12,972 nt of DNA from an uncultured Clostridia bacterium. Lineage in GTDB: Bacteria > Bacillota > Clostridia > HGM11514. Of this stretch, positions 5,948 through 12,957 are shown one piece after another. Positions within the stretch are counted from its first letter, which is position 1, and each line of letters starts with the position of its first letter. Position numbers and translations under genes: made by a program. The notes below the pieces were generated by a model, which searched no databases, was not told the origin of the DNA, and was given only the letters and a program-made list of their open reading frames with translations. The stretch is taken from contig CAKSSZ010000025.1 in assembly GCA_934489915.1 (NCBI GenBank), positions 1 to 12,972 on the forward strand, written 5' to 3'.

Positions 5948-6870
5948 ACTGGATTCAGGTAACAATTACAGACCCCTGCCCGGACACTGTTTGCGATCAG
6001 CTGGTTGGGCTGGGCATTAACGAATTTGAAATTGAAGATCCGGCAGATTTTGCCGATTTTGTGCAGAACCAAACCCAATATTGGGATATCATCGAACAGG
6101 AGCTGCAAGAGGATAAAGCTCGTGCTTCCTGTGTGAAAATTTATGTGCCGGAGCAGGATCGGGAGACGATACAGCTGATTGTTTCCCATTTCGGTAACAA
6201 GGCTGTCAGCTGTGCTTCTATGGATGATCAGGATTGGGAAAACGCCTGGAAGCAATATTATAAGCCCCTTCACATCGGGGAGCATTTGGTGGTTTGCCCC
6301 TGCTGGGAGGAGTATGCTCCAAAGGCGGGAGAGCGGGTGATCACATTAGACCCGGGTCCTGCCTTCGGCACCGGCAGTCATGAAACCACTTCTATGTGCC
6401 TGGCATTGATGGAATCGGCTGTGCAGCCGGGGAGGTGCGTGCTGGACATTGGCTGCGGCAGCGGGATTTTATCCATTGCCGCCCTGACCTTGGGGGCAGA
6501 TCAGGTCTGGGGCGTGGACATTGACCCCATTGCAGTCAAGGTAGCCGGGGAAAACGGCGCCCTGAACGGATTCGGCTCAGACCGCCTCCATTTGTGTGCC
6601 GGGAATTTGACAGATCAAATTCAAGGTCGGTTTTCTCTGATTACGGCCAATATTATTGCAGACGCTATCATTACACTTTCCTCTCAAGTCGGTGAATTTT
6701 TGGAATCGGGCGGACATTTTCTCTGTTCCGGCATCATTGCCGACCGGGCGGCGGATACCGAACAGGCTTTGCTATCCAACGGGTTTGTGATTGAAAAGCG
6801 GGTGCAGCGCAAGGATTGGATGGCATATCTTACTCGCTGTGGGGAGAAAGAAGGGATCGGACATGCCTAA
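5944..6870 (+). CDS. prmA: Ribosomal protein L11 methyltransferase
   Basis: Uses S-adenosylmethionine to methylate ribosomal protein L11, which sits at the factor-binding GTPase centre of the large subunit. The protein has 308 residues, the normal size. An N-terminal substrate-recognition domain (1 to about 100) is followed by the conserved block LDPGPAFGTGSHETT (135-149). Motif I is VLDIGCGSGILSIAA (166-180), the acidic residue of motif II is in VDIDP (191-195), and TANIIADAI (234-242) is the PrmA form of motif IV. The start is ATG 5944, overlapping the upstream stop by four bases, with AAGGA nearby. The last eight bases overlap rsmE. The prmA-rsmE pair is a common arrangement in Firmicutes. 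Confidence 0.96.
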   Translation: MNWIQVTITDPCPDTVCDQLVGLGINEFEIEDPADFADFVQNQTQYWDIIEQELQEDKARASCVKIYVPEQDRETIQLIVSHFGNKAVSCASMDDQDWENAWKQYYKPLHIGEHLVVCPCWEEYAPKAGERVITLDPGPAFGTGSHETTSMCLALMESAVQPGRCVLDIGCGSGILSIAALTLGADQVWGVDIDPIAVKVAGENGALNGFGSDRLHLCAGNLTDQIQGRFSLITANIIADAIITLSSQVGEFLESGGHFLCSGIIADRAADTEQALLSNGFVIEKRVQRKDWMAYLTRCGEKEGIGHA

Positions 6871-7609
6871 ATTTTTCGTTTCTCCTGCTGAAATTTCGGG
6901 GCAAACCATAAAAATATGCGGTTTAGATGCAAAACATTTAATAAAAGTCTTGAGAAAATCAGTCGGAGATGATATAATAGTATGTGACGGCTGTGGATTT
7001 GATTATCACGGTACCATTCGGGAGATTTCCGGAACACAGGAGGTTTTGCTGGACATTCGGGAAAAATGCAAAAATTTATGTGAGCCGGAAGTGAAAGTTA
7101 CCCTGTACCAATGCGTTCCCAAGGGTTCCAAAATGGATGAGGTGGTGCAAAAATGCACCGAGCTGGGAGTCAGTGCAATTGTTCCCTTTCTCAGCGCCCG
7201 CACAGTTGTACGGGACGATGCGGAAGGATTTTCCAAAAAGCAGCTTCGCTGGCAGAAAACAGCGGATGAGGCGGTGAAACAATGTATGCGGGGCGTGATC
7301 CCGCAGGTGGGGCAGACCCTTTCCTTTTTGGAAATGCTGCGCCATGCGACAGAGCACAGCTTTTGTATTATGCCTTATGAGGAATGTGACACGCCCGGTT
7401 TAAAAGAGGCACTGTTAAGCGTTCCGTCCGATTGCCGGGATGTGGGGATTATCATTGGCAGTGAGGGCGGCTTTGAGCAGGCAGAAGTGGAACAGGCACA
7501 ATCCATGGGAATTCTCCCCGTTACTTTGGGGAACCGTATCTTGCGGACAGAAACCGCCGGTGCTGCCGTACTGGGCTGCGTGATGTATCAAATGGATCAA
7601 ATGAAATAA
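6863..7609 (+). CDS. rsmE: 16S rRNA (uracil(1498)-N(3))-methyltransferase
   Basis: Methylates N3 of U1498 in helix 44 of 16S rRNA, close to the decoding site. The protein has 248 residues, normal for the family. An N-terminal PUA-like domain starts MPKFFVSPAEISG. The SPOUT methyltransferase domain contains CTELGVSAIVPFLSARTVV (98-116), the SAM-binding knot IIIGSEGGFE (196-205) and LGNRILRTETAGAAVL (222-237). The start is ATG 6863, overlapping prmA by eight bases. The same frame is open from 6791, but the extra 24 residues lie inside prmA and do not match the family. An internal promoter-like site lies within its first 120 bases. Confidence 0.96.
   Translation: MPKFFVSPAEISGQTIKICGLDAKHLIKVLRKSVGDDIIVCDGCGFDYHGTIREISGTQEVLLDIREKCKNLCEPEVKVTLYQCVPKGSKMDEVVQKCTELGVSAIVPFLSARTVVRDDAEGFSKKQLRWQKTADEAVKQCMRGVIPQVGQTLSFLEMLRHATEHSFCIMPYEECDTPGLKEALLSVPSDCRDVGIIIGSEGGFEQAEVEQAQSMGILPVTLGNRILRTETAGAAVLGCVMYQMDQMK
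6950..6978 (+). promoter_or_regulatory. Promoter-like site inside rsmE
   Basis: TTGAGA (6950-6955) and TATAAT (6973-6978) with a 17-base spacer lie in a locally AT-rich part of the coding sequence. If active, it would express the downstream membrane protein and GTPase independently of the GH31 promoter. The match is near consensus, but the site is intragenic. Confidence 0.4.
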
Positions 7610-7629
7610 AAACAAAGGAGTGTAAGGAA

Positions 7630-8115
7630 ATGACAAAGCAAGAACAGGAAAGAAGCACAAACAGAATTTTGTTGACCATGGCAATTGCCTTTGGTGCACT
7701 GATTGGGATGTATTATTTATACGCCCTGGTAAGACCTCATAATCCGCCTGTATTTTGGGTGCTGTGCGGTTTGTTTGTCGTATGTGCCGGTGTGATGGTC
7801 GGTTTGGCAATGAACAAAAGTAAGCAAGTCGGTCTGGGATTGGTCGAAGGCTACAAGAAAAACTTAAAAGCCAGATTTCATGCAAATTTTGCGATTTTCT
7901 TTTTGGTATGTGCTGCCCTGAACGTGGTTTGCGCTCTCAGCAGCAATTTGAAGCAAGTGATGGTGATCATTGCCTGGGCGATCTGCATTTATACCATTGC
8001 TTTGATTATTTTTTCCTCAATCCATCAGCATATTGTGGGAAAAAGAGAAAAGAAGAAAAAAATCAGTGCAAAAGCAGCACAAAAGGCTGCTAAAAAACAG
8101 CTGAGAAATTCTTAA
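7630..8115 (+). CDS. Hypothetical four-helix membrane protein with lysine-rich tail
   Basis: A 161-residue protein I do not recognise. It has four hydrophobic segments, about residues 13-33, 40-60, 85-103 and 109-130, arranged as two hairpins with a short basic loop between them (NKSKQVGLGLVEGYKKNLKA). The C-terminus (137-159) is strongly basic: GKREKKKKISAKAAQKAAKK. With an even number of helices both ends should be cytoplasmic. The ribosome binding site is AAGGAG (7615-7620), followed by a second AAGGA closer to the ATG. It lies 20 bases after rsmE and 71 before the GTPase, so it is cotranscribed with translation genes. The basic tail could bind RNA or acidic lipid, but that is only suggestion. 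Confidence 0.8.
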   Translation: MTKQEQERSTNRILLTMAIAFGALIGMYYLYALVRPHNPPVFWVLCGLFVVCAGVMVGLAMNKSKQVGLGLVEGYKKNLKARFHANFAIFFLVCAALNVVCALSSNLKQVMVIIAWAICIYTIALIIFSSIHQHIVGKREKKKKISAKAAQKAAKKQLRNS

Positions 8116-8133
8116 TTGAGTTTGGGATGTCCG

Positions 8134-8164
8134 AGGGCAAAGGGGAATACCTCTTTGCCCTTTT
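8134..8164 (+). terminator. Terminator/attenuator before the GTPase-Rae1 gene
   Basis: A 12-bp stem (8134-8145 with 8150-8161, one G-T pair) closes on an AATA tetraloop; the core arms are AGGGCAAAG and CTTTGCCCT. TTTT then C follows. The T tract is short, so read-through is likely. It lies between the membrane-protein stop and the GTPase ribosome binding site and would lower expression of the last gene. Confidence 0.6.
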
Positions 8165-8186
8165 CTATGGGATGGGAGGTGTTTTT

Positions 8187-10748
8187 GTGAAACGATGTAC
8201 CATTGGGATTTTGGCTCATGTGGATTCCGGCAAAACCACGCTGTCGGAGGCAATCCTGTATCGAGCAGGGCTGGTTCGCTCCCCCGGGCGGGTGGATCAC
8301 GGCAGCGCCCTGTTGGACAGCCATCAGATTGAGCGGGAACGGGGAATCACCATTTTCTCCAGCCAGGCCTCCTTTTCTTTGGGGGAAACAGAGGTGACCC
8401 TGGTGGATACGCCGGGTCATGTGGATTTTTCTGCCGAGGCGGAACGAACCCTTCAAATTCTGGACTACGCAATTTTGGTGGTCAGCGGGACGGATGGGGT
8501 ACAAAGTCATACCCAAACCCTCTGGAAGCTGTTAAAGCGTTACGAAATACCGGTCTTTTTTTTCATCAATAAAATGGATTTGCCCGGCCCCGGGCAGCAT
8601 GCCCTGATGGCACAGCTGAACTCTCATTTTTCCGATCGGTGCGTTTCCTTTGATGAAGTGCATAACCGGGATTTACGAGAGGAAATTGCTTTGTGCAATG
8701 AATCACTTATGAATGCCTTTTTAGAGGATCACCCTCTTCCGCTGGAACAAATCCGAAAGGCCATTGCCGAAAGACAGCTGTTTCCTTGCTTTTTTGGTTC
8801 TGCTCTGAAGGGAGAAGGAATTACTCCCTTTTTGGAGGGACTGGATCGGTTGACCTGTCAACCGGTTTATCCCGAAGAATTTGGCGCTCGGGTATTTAAA
8901 ATTACCCAAGGGGAGCAGGGGGAACGGGTTACCCATTTGAAAATTACCGGAGGGACGCTCACTACCAAGGACGCATTGACATTTTCCTCCCCGGAAGGGA
9001 AAGAAACGACTGAAAAAATTAATCAGATCCGACTGTATACCGGTGCAAAATTTAAGCCGGTTCCCAGTGTTTGCGCCGGTGTTGTCTGCGCTGTTACGGG
9101 CTTGAGTCATGCTCTTCCCGGTCAGGGATTGGGGATTGACCCAGGGGGCGGCTCGGCGATGCTGGAACCGGTGCTGCGCTATCGAATGATTCTGCCGGAT
9201 GGCACCGATCCTCATCAGGTGTTCTCTCAGCTGAAGCAGCTGGAGGAGGAAGACCCTCAGCTGCATTTGATTTGGAACAGTCAGATGCAGGAAATTCATT
9301 TGCGGGTGATGGGAGAGGTTCAGCTGGAGGTGTTGCGGGAGGTACTCGCACGGCGGTTTTCTCTTTCTGTTGATTTTGCTTACTGCAGCATTTCTTATTT
9401 GGAAACCATTGCGCATCCGGTAGAGGGTGTGGGGCATTATGAACCTCTGCGTCATTATGCGGAGGTACACCTGCTGTTAGAACCGGCACCCCGTGGGAGC
9501 GGGCTTCATTTTGCCGTGGATTGCAGCGAGGATATGCTGGATAAAAACTGGAAGAGACTGGTACTGACCCACTTGCAGGAGCAGTCCCATCCGGGCGTAT
9601 TAACAGGCTTTCCCATAACCGATATGAAAATCACTCTGATTGCCGGGCGGGCGCATTTAAAGCATACCAGCGGCGGCGATTTTCGCCAGGCTACTTACCG
9701 TGCGGTACGCCAGGGCTTGCGTAGTGCGGAAAGTATTTTACTGGAGCCGTGGTACGCTATTCATTTTACCTTGCCCCCGGAATGTGTGGGCAGAGTGATG
9801 ACAGATATTCAGCAGAGGGGCGGGCGGCTTGATCCACCGGAGGACGTCGGCGATACGGTATTTTTAGATGCCTATGCACCGGTGGCTGCTATGCAGGGCT
9901 ATCAAACGGAGCTGGCAGGGTTTTCCCGAGGGCGAGGGCAAATGTCATGTACGGTAACCGGGTATGAACCGTGCCGGAATGCAGAGGAGGTCATTGCCCA
10001 AATCGGTTACCGTCCGGAGGAGGACACAGAGCACCCTGCCGATTCTGTTTTTTGCTCTCACGGAGCCGGCGTAATTGTTCCGTGGGATCAAGTGCGGGAA
10101 CGGCAGCATGTAGACAGCGGCCTCCGCTGGGAAAAGACAGAAGAAACACAGGAGCAGGCGAAACGGTATCTGAACCGAGTGGCGGATGATGAGGAGCTGA
10201 TGCGTATTTTTGAACGTACCTACGGTCCAATCAAACGTCCTGCCCACAATGCGCTGCACACGAAAAAAGAGCCTCCTGCACCGAAGCCCGCAAAGCCTCG
10301 CCCGGTCTTTTCCGGTAAGGAATATTTATTGATAGACGGCTATAATATTATTTTTTCCTGGCCGGAGCTGCACGCACTGGCAGAAAAAAATATTGACCTG
10401 GCACGGGAGACGTTGATTCACCGATTGTGTAATTATCAGGGAGTGACCCGCCAGGAAACAATTTTGGTATTTGACGCTTATCGGGTAAAGGGAGCGGTTC
10501 GTGAAATTGAACGGGTATGTAATCTTTATATTGTTTACACAAAAGAAGCGGAAACCGCAGATATGTATATTGAAAAAGCGACTCATCAGTTAGGAAAGAA
10601 CAATCGGGTACGGGTGGCAACCTCAGACCGTTTGGAGCAGCTGATCATTATCGGGAACGGCGCGATTCGTATCTCTGCAGACGCTTTTTTGGCTGAGGTC
10701 ACAGAAACAGAACGACAAATCAAAGAGCTGATAGACGCTCAAAAATAA
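8187..10748 (+). CDS. Tet(M)/EF-G-like translational GTPase fused to a YacP/Rae1-type NYN ribonuclease domain
   Basis: An 853-residue two-part protein. Residues 1 to about 640 follow the ribosomal-protection/EF-G plan: G1 AHVDSGKTT (10-18), G2 ERGITI (51-56), G3 DTPGH with the catalytic His78, G4 NKMD (128-131), G5 GSALKG (204-209), then domains II-V, ending with a domain V-like stretch around 520-550. A helical segment (about 650-685) and a Pro/Lys/Ala linker (KKEPPAPKPAKPRPVFSG) lead to the NYN domain at about 711-850. This has LLIDGYNII (Asp717, Asn720), VFDAY (Asp763), EAETADMYIEKAT (Glu787, Asp792) and VATSD (Asp814), the acidic set of YacP/Rae1 nucleases. The start is GTG 8187, with GGAGGTG five bases upstream; the open frame from 8127 runs through a terminator hairpin. 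Rae1 cleaves mRNA in the ribosomal A site, so the fusion suggests GTPase-guided mRNA cleavage. Tetracycline resistance should not be assumed. Confidence 0.9.
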   Translation: MKRCTIGILAHVDSGKTTLSEAILYRAGLVRSPGRVDHGSALLDSHQIERERGITIFSSQASFSLGETEVTLVDTPGHVDFSAEAERTLQILDYAILVVSGTDGVQSHTQTLWKLLKRYEIPVFFFINKMDLPGPGQHALMAQLNSHFSDRCVSFDEVHNRDLREEIALCNESLMNAFLEDHPLPLEQIRKAIAERQLFPCFFGSALKGEGITPFLEGLDRLTCQPVYPEEFGARVFKITQGEQGERVTHLKITGGTLTTKDALTFSSPEGKETTEKINQIRLYTGAKFKPVPSVCAGVVCAVTGLSHALPGQGLGIDPGGGSAMLEPVLRYRMILPDGTDPHQVFSQLKQLEEEDPQLHLIWNSQMQEIHLRVMGEVQLEVLREVLARRFSLSVDFAYCSISYLETIAHPVEGVGHYEPLRHYAEVHLLLEPAPRGSGLHFAVDCSEDMLDKNWKRLVLTHLQEQSHPGVLTGFPITDMKITLIAGRAHLKHTSGGDFRQATYRAVRQGLRSAESILLEPWYAIHFTLPPECVGRVMTDIQQRGGRLDPPEDVGDTVFLDAYAPVAAMQGYQTELAGFSRGRGQMSCTVTGYEPCRNAEEVIAQIGYRPEEDTEHPADSVFCSHGAGVIVPWDQVRERQHVDSGLRWEKTEETQEQAKRYLNRVADDEELMRIFERTYGPIKRPAHNALHTKKEPPAPKPAKPRPVFSGKEYLLIDGYNIIFSWPELHALAEKNIDLARETLIHRLCNYQGVTRQETILVFDAYRVKGAVREIERVCNLYIVYTKEAETADMYIEKATHQLGKNNRVRVATSDRLEQLIIIGNGAIRISADAFLAEVTETERQIKELIDAQK

Positions 10749-10805
10749 AAAAGAACTTTCAGCGGGTTCAGATTACTGACGATAAATTGCACCGCCGTTT
10801 TTCAA
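10749..10805. other. Convergent intergenic gap with weak terminator signals
   Basis: This lies between the GTPase stop and the stop of the leftward beta-helix gene. On the minus strand a weak hairpin (GAAC...GTTC, 10753-10769) precedes an interrupted T run (TTTTTTATTTTT). On the plus strand only a poor GCGG/CCGC pairing precedes GTTTTT at 10797-10802. Neither gene has a convincing terminator. An IS-end-like sequence lies in the middle. Confidence 0.4.
10769..10783 (+). repeat. Orphan IS1182-type end
   Basis: CAGATTACTGACGAT matches the right inverted repeat of the 275-915 element over the first 12 bases exactly (CAGATTACTGAC). It is oriented so that the element would extend rightward. No transposase or second end is visible nearby. 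The 12-base identity is unlikely by chance in 13 kb, but it is a single short match. Confidence 0.45.
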
Positions 10806-12488
10806 TTATTCTATATTTACATTTTCGCACTTATTCACTCTTATGCCCGTTTCATTTATATCTTCATGCGCCAACTGAGAAAAATCACGAATGTAAGTAT
10901 TATTCTTAATCTCCGCATCCGCTGCGTAATTGATGTCAATAAGCGCTTTTCCGTTTTGGCTCAGCACGTTGTCGTATGTACGAATGTTGCGGTGATACGG
11001 AGGCGCTTCTTTTCCCATCAGACCAAACGGCTTTATCACAATAAGATACGGGTTTAACCCCCTTGCGCAATTGACAAATCTGTTGTTACGCACTGTAAGG
11101 TCGGTTACGGCGCTTCCTTCCAGATACCGAAGCGATGCGCCATTTACACCGATCCCGCAGCCAAAATTGTAAAACTCGCAATTTTCGACAATCGTTTTTC
11201 TGCCCGCCGGAACAAGAAATCCCCTGCCTCTGTTGTTTCCGGCTCTGCAATTATACAGATGTGCTTCCGGCTTTGCCGTTTCGGACTCCAACAAATCTCC
11301 GATGTTTATACCGTCAACAGGCTCTTGAAATTCGACCATCAAATAATATTCGCCGACAAATTCGGATTTTTTCACCGTCAGTTCGCCGCGCTTATCCAAG
11401 CTATCCTTTGATAAAACATTTATTTTTTCGCCGGGACTGTAAAGATTTACCGCCTTTTTCGCAAGATAGGTAAAATGCAAAAGCAATGTATCGGTATTGA
11501 TTTTGCATTTGACAACCGAAAACAAGCTGTGAATATTTACGGAGTCATCAAAATTATTTTCAAATGTGCAATTTGAAATTTCGATCTTTCCTTTGGTGTT
11601 CACAAAATGCAGAACGTCGGCATTTACCGCCATAAATCTGCCGGAATCGGGTTTAATTACGGAATTAACATTATCGATTTTTACGTTTTTGCAGAGCAAA
11701 TACACCGCCCCGAACGACGCCGATGCATACATATCGATGTTTTCCATAAGGATATTTTCGCACTTATGAAAATAAAAATCCGTATTTTTTCTTTCATGAT
11801 TTGCCTGAACCAAATAATTCCCGACGGTGTGCTTAATGCTCTTGTTTTTAAATCTGAACCGAAAATGGTTGTCTGCCTGCTTATATGTATCAACCAAAAC
11901 CGACATACCTCCGTACACGGGATGCGGCTCTCCCGTACACAAAAACCAGTCGGCAGTCGCAGCCGCAGGACGCTTCGGCTTGGTTTCAAACTCATTGGTA
12001 AGGCAAGCGGAAACATCCCATACAAAGTCGGTTTCGGCAGATTTTGCATACAGTTTTCTGCTTTTTTCGTCATAGCAGCATATGTTTTCCGACGAATCGT
12101 ATTTCACATCAACATATTCATCGTTTGCATCAGTAATAAGCCCCTGCACAAAATACGGTGTTTTATAATCTATTTTGAAATTTTTCAAAGTAATGTTTCG
12201 GCAATTGCTGAAGCCAAAAGGCGAAATATCTCCGTCAAACACCAAAGCTGCGCCGTCACCGTCTATTGTCAAATCATCTATGTTTTCAAAATAAAATGTG
12301 TAATACTTCTTTTCGTTGCTGTACCTCGGAATATAATAGATCTGAGGCGTTGCGCAAATATTATCAAATTCCGTTTTCCCTCCGCCCAAGTGCAGCGTAT
12401 CTCCGTTCCTCAGGCAGCGAACAGCCTCGCTTAAAGCAAGGGATACGCATTCGCCGCCGATAATGTAATCCTTTAAATAAATATCCAT
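10806..12488 (-). CDS. GH110-like right-handed beta-helix protein, putative alpha-1,3-galactosidase
   Basis: A 560-residue protein with no signal peptide. Its body is made of beta-helix turns such as FENIDDLTIDGDGAALVFDG, NCRNITLKNFKIDY, CENILMENIDMYASASFGAV and LTVRNNRFVNCARG. The N-terminal plan (a TLHLGGGKTEF segment, then YYIPR, then the TIDGDG turn) and NADVLHFVNTKGKIEISNC followed by FDDSVNIH resemble GH110 exo-alpha-galactosidases, which remove terminal alpha-1,3-galactose. Asp291 and Asp314/Asp315 are 23 and 24 residues apart, the spacing I recall for the GH110 active-site aspartates. The start is ATG 12488 with GAGAGG upstream. The gene is visibly AT-richer than the operon to its left and is flanked by an IS-end remnant, consistent with acquisition. 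A general beta-helix protein of other specificity remains possible. Confidence 0.72.
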   Translation of the reverse strand: MDIYLKDYIIGGECVSLALSEAVRCLRNGDTLHLGGGKTEFDNICATPQIYYIPRYSNEKKYYTFYFENIDDLTIDGDGAALVFDGDISPFGFSNCRNITLKNFKIDYKTPYFVQGLITDANDEYVDVKYDSSENICCYDEKSRKLYAKSAETDFVWDVSACLTNEFETKPKRPAAATADWFLCTGEPHPVYGGMSVLVDTYKQADNHFRFRFKNKSIKHTVGNYLVQANHERKNTDFYFHKCENILMENIDMYASASFGAVYLLCKNVKIDNVNSVIKPDSGRFMAVNADVLHFVNTKGKIEISNCTFENNFDDSVNIHSLFSVVKCKINTDTLLLHFTYLAKKAVNLYSPGEKINVLSKDSLDKRGELTVKKSEFVGEYYLMVEFQEPVDGINIGDLLESETAKPEAHLYNCRAGNNRGRGFLVPAGRKTIVENCEFYNFGCGIGVNGASLRYLEGSAVTDLTVRNNRFVNCARGLNPYLIVIKPFGLMGKEAPPYHRNIRTYDNVLSQNGKALIDINYAADAEIKNNTYIRDFSQLAHEDINETGIRVNKCENVNIE

Positions 12489-12659
12489 ATCAAAAAGCCT
12501 CTCCGTTTTTTATTTACGGCGCCTAAAGACGCTCGCACAGCTTCCTGTCTCAACACCGTCTTTGCGGGCAATATGCCGTAATTGTACTGCAAAATCAAAC
12601 TCTTATCAATGGCTGCTGTTGAAAATACCTAAAAAAAATGCGGTTTTTTCAAAAAAGTA
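12489..12659. other. Intergenic region upstream of the beta-helix gene and tRNAs
   Basis: No coding potential is seen. It holds the leftward promoter at 12581-12609, a leader of roughly 85 bases to the beta-helix gene, and an A-rich/T-rich stretch (12630-12656) just before the tRNA promoter. Confidence 0.6.
12581..12609 (-). promoter_or_regulatory. Promoter of the GH110-like gene
   Basis: TTGATA (12609-12604) and TACAAT (12586-12581) are separated by 17 bases on the minus strand, about 92 bases before the start codon. Confidence 0.55.
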
Positions 12660-12688
12660 TTGATAAACAAGTGTTTTTGTGCTATACT
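12660..12688 (+). promoter_or_regulatory. tRNA operon promoter
   Basis: TTGATA (12660-12665) and TATACT (12683-12688) with a 17-base spacer, 30 bases before the first tRNA. Confidence 0.75.
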
Positions 12689-12717
12689 AAGAAATCTGTC
12701 GGTGATAGCACATATAT

Positions 12718-12791
<74 letters not shown>

Positions 12792-12835
12792 CTTATTTAC
12801 CGCTCGGTCGTCGATTCGGTCGGGCGGCTTAATAT

Positions 12836-12908
12836 AGGGGTATAGCTCAGTTGGTAGAGCATTGGTCTCCAAAACCAAGTGCCGAGGATTCAAGTCCTTC
12901 TGCCCCTG
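12836..12908 (+). tRNA. tRNA-Trp (anticodon CCA)
   Basis: A 73-base cloverleaf: acceptor AGGGGTA/TGCCCCT with one T-G pair, D stem GCTC/GAGC, anticodon stem TTGGT/ACCAA around CTCCAAA, and discriminator G as expected for Trp. No CCA is encoded. The T stem GAGGA/CCTTC contains an A53-C61 mismatch at a position that is normally G-C, plus one G-T pair. It lies 44 bases after tRNA-fMet in the same transcript. Confidence 0.93.
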
Positions 12909-12915
12909 TTTTATT

Positions 12916-12957
12916 AACGGCTTAAAACCTCAGGTTTTAAGCCGTTTCTTTATTTGG
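12916..12957 (+). terminator. Rho-independent terminator of the tRNA operon
   Basis: A perfect 14-bp stem, AACGGCTTAAAACC (12916-12929) with GGTTTTAAGCCGTT (12933-12946), and a three-base loop. TCTTTATTT follows. It is eight bases after the end of tRNA-Trp. Confidence 0.88.

Noticed and set aside
8721..9470. 249-codon open frame on the minus strand
   Set aside because: It lies wholly antisense to conserved domains of the GTPase, has no ribosome binding site, and has a low-information composition typical of a shadow frame.
8187..10748. Calling the GTPase a tetracycline resistance gene
   Set aside because: It is Tet(M)-like in plan but clearly diverged, fused to a nuclease domain, and located in a housekeeping operon. 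Resistance cannot be claimed from homology of this kind.
11607..12434. 275-codon open frame on the plus strand
   Set aside because: It is antisense to the beta-helix gene, whose repeated turns and conserved motifs show that the minus strand is the coding one.
12792..12835. A third RNA gene between the two tRNAs
   Set aside because: The 44 bases are GC-rich and partly self-complementary but too short for a tRNA. They are most simply a processing spacer.
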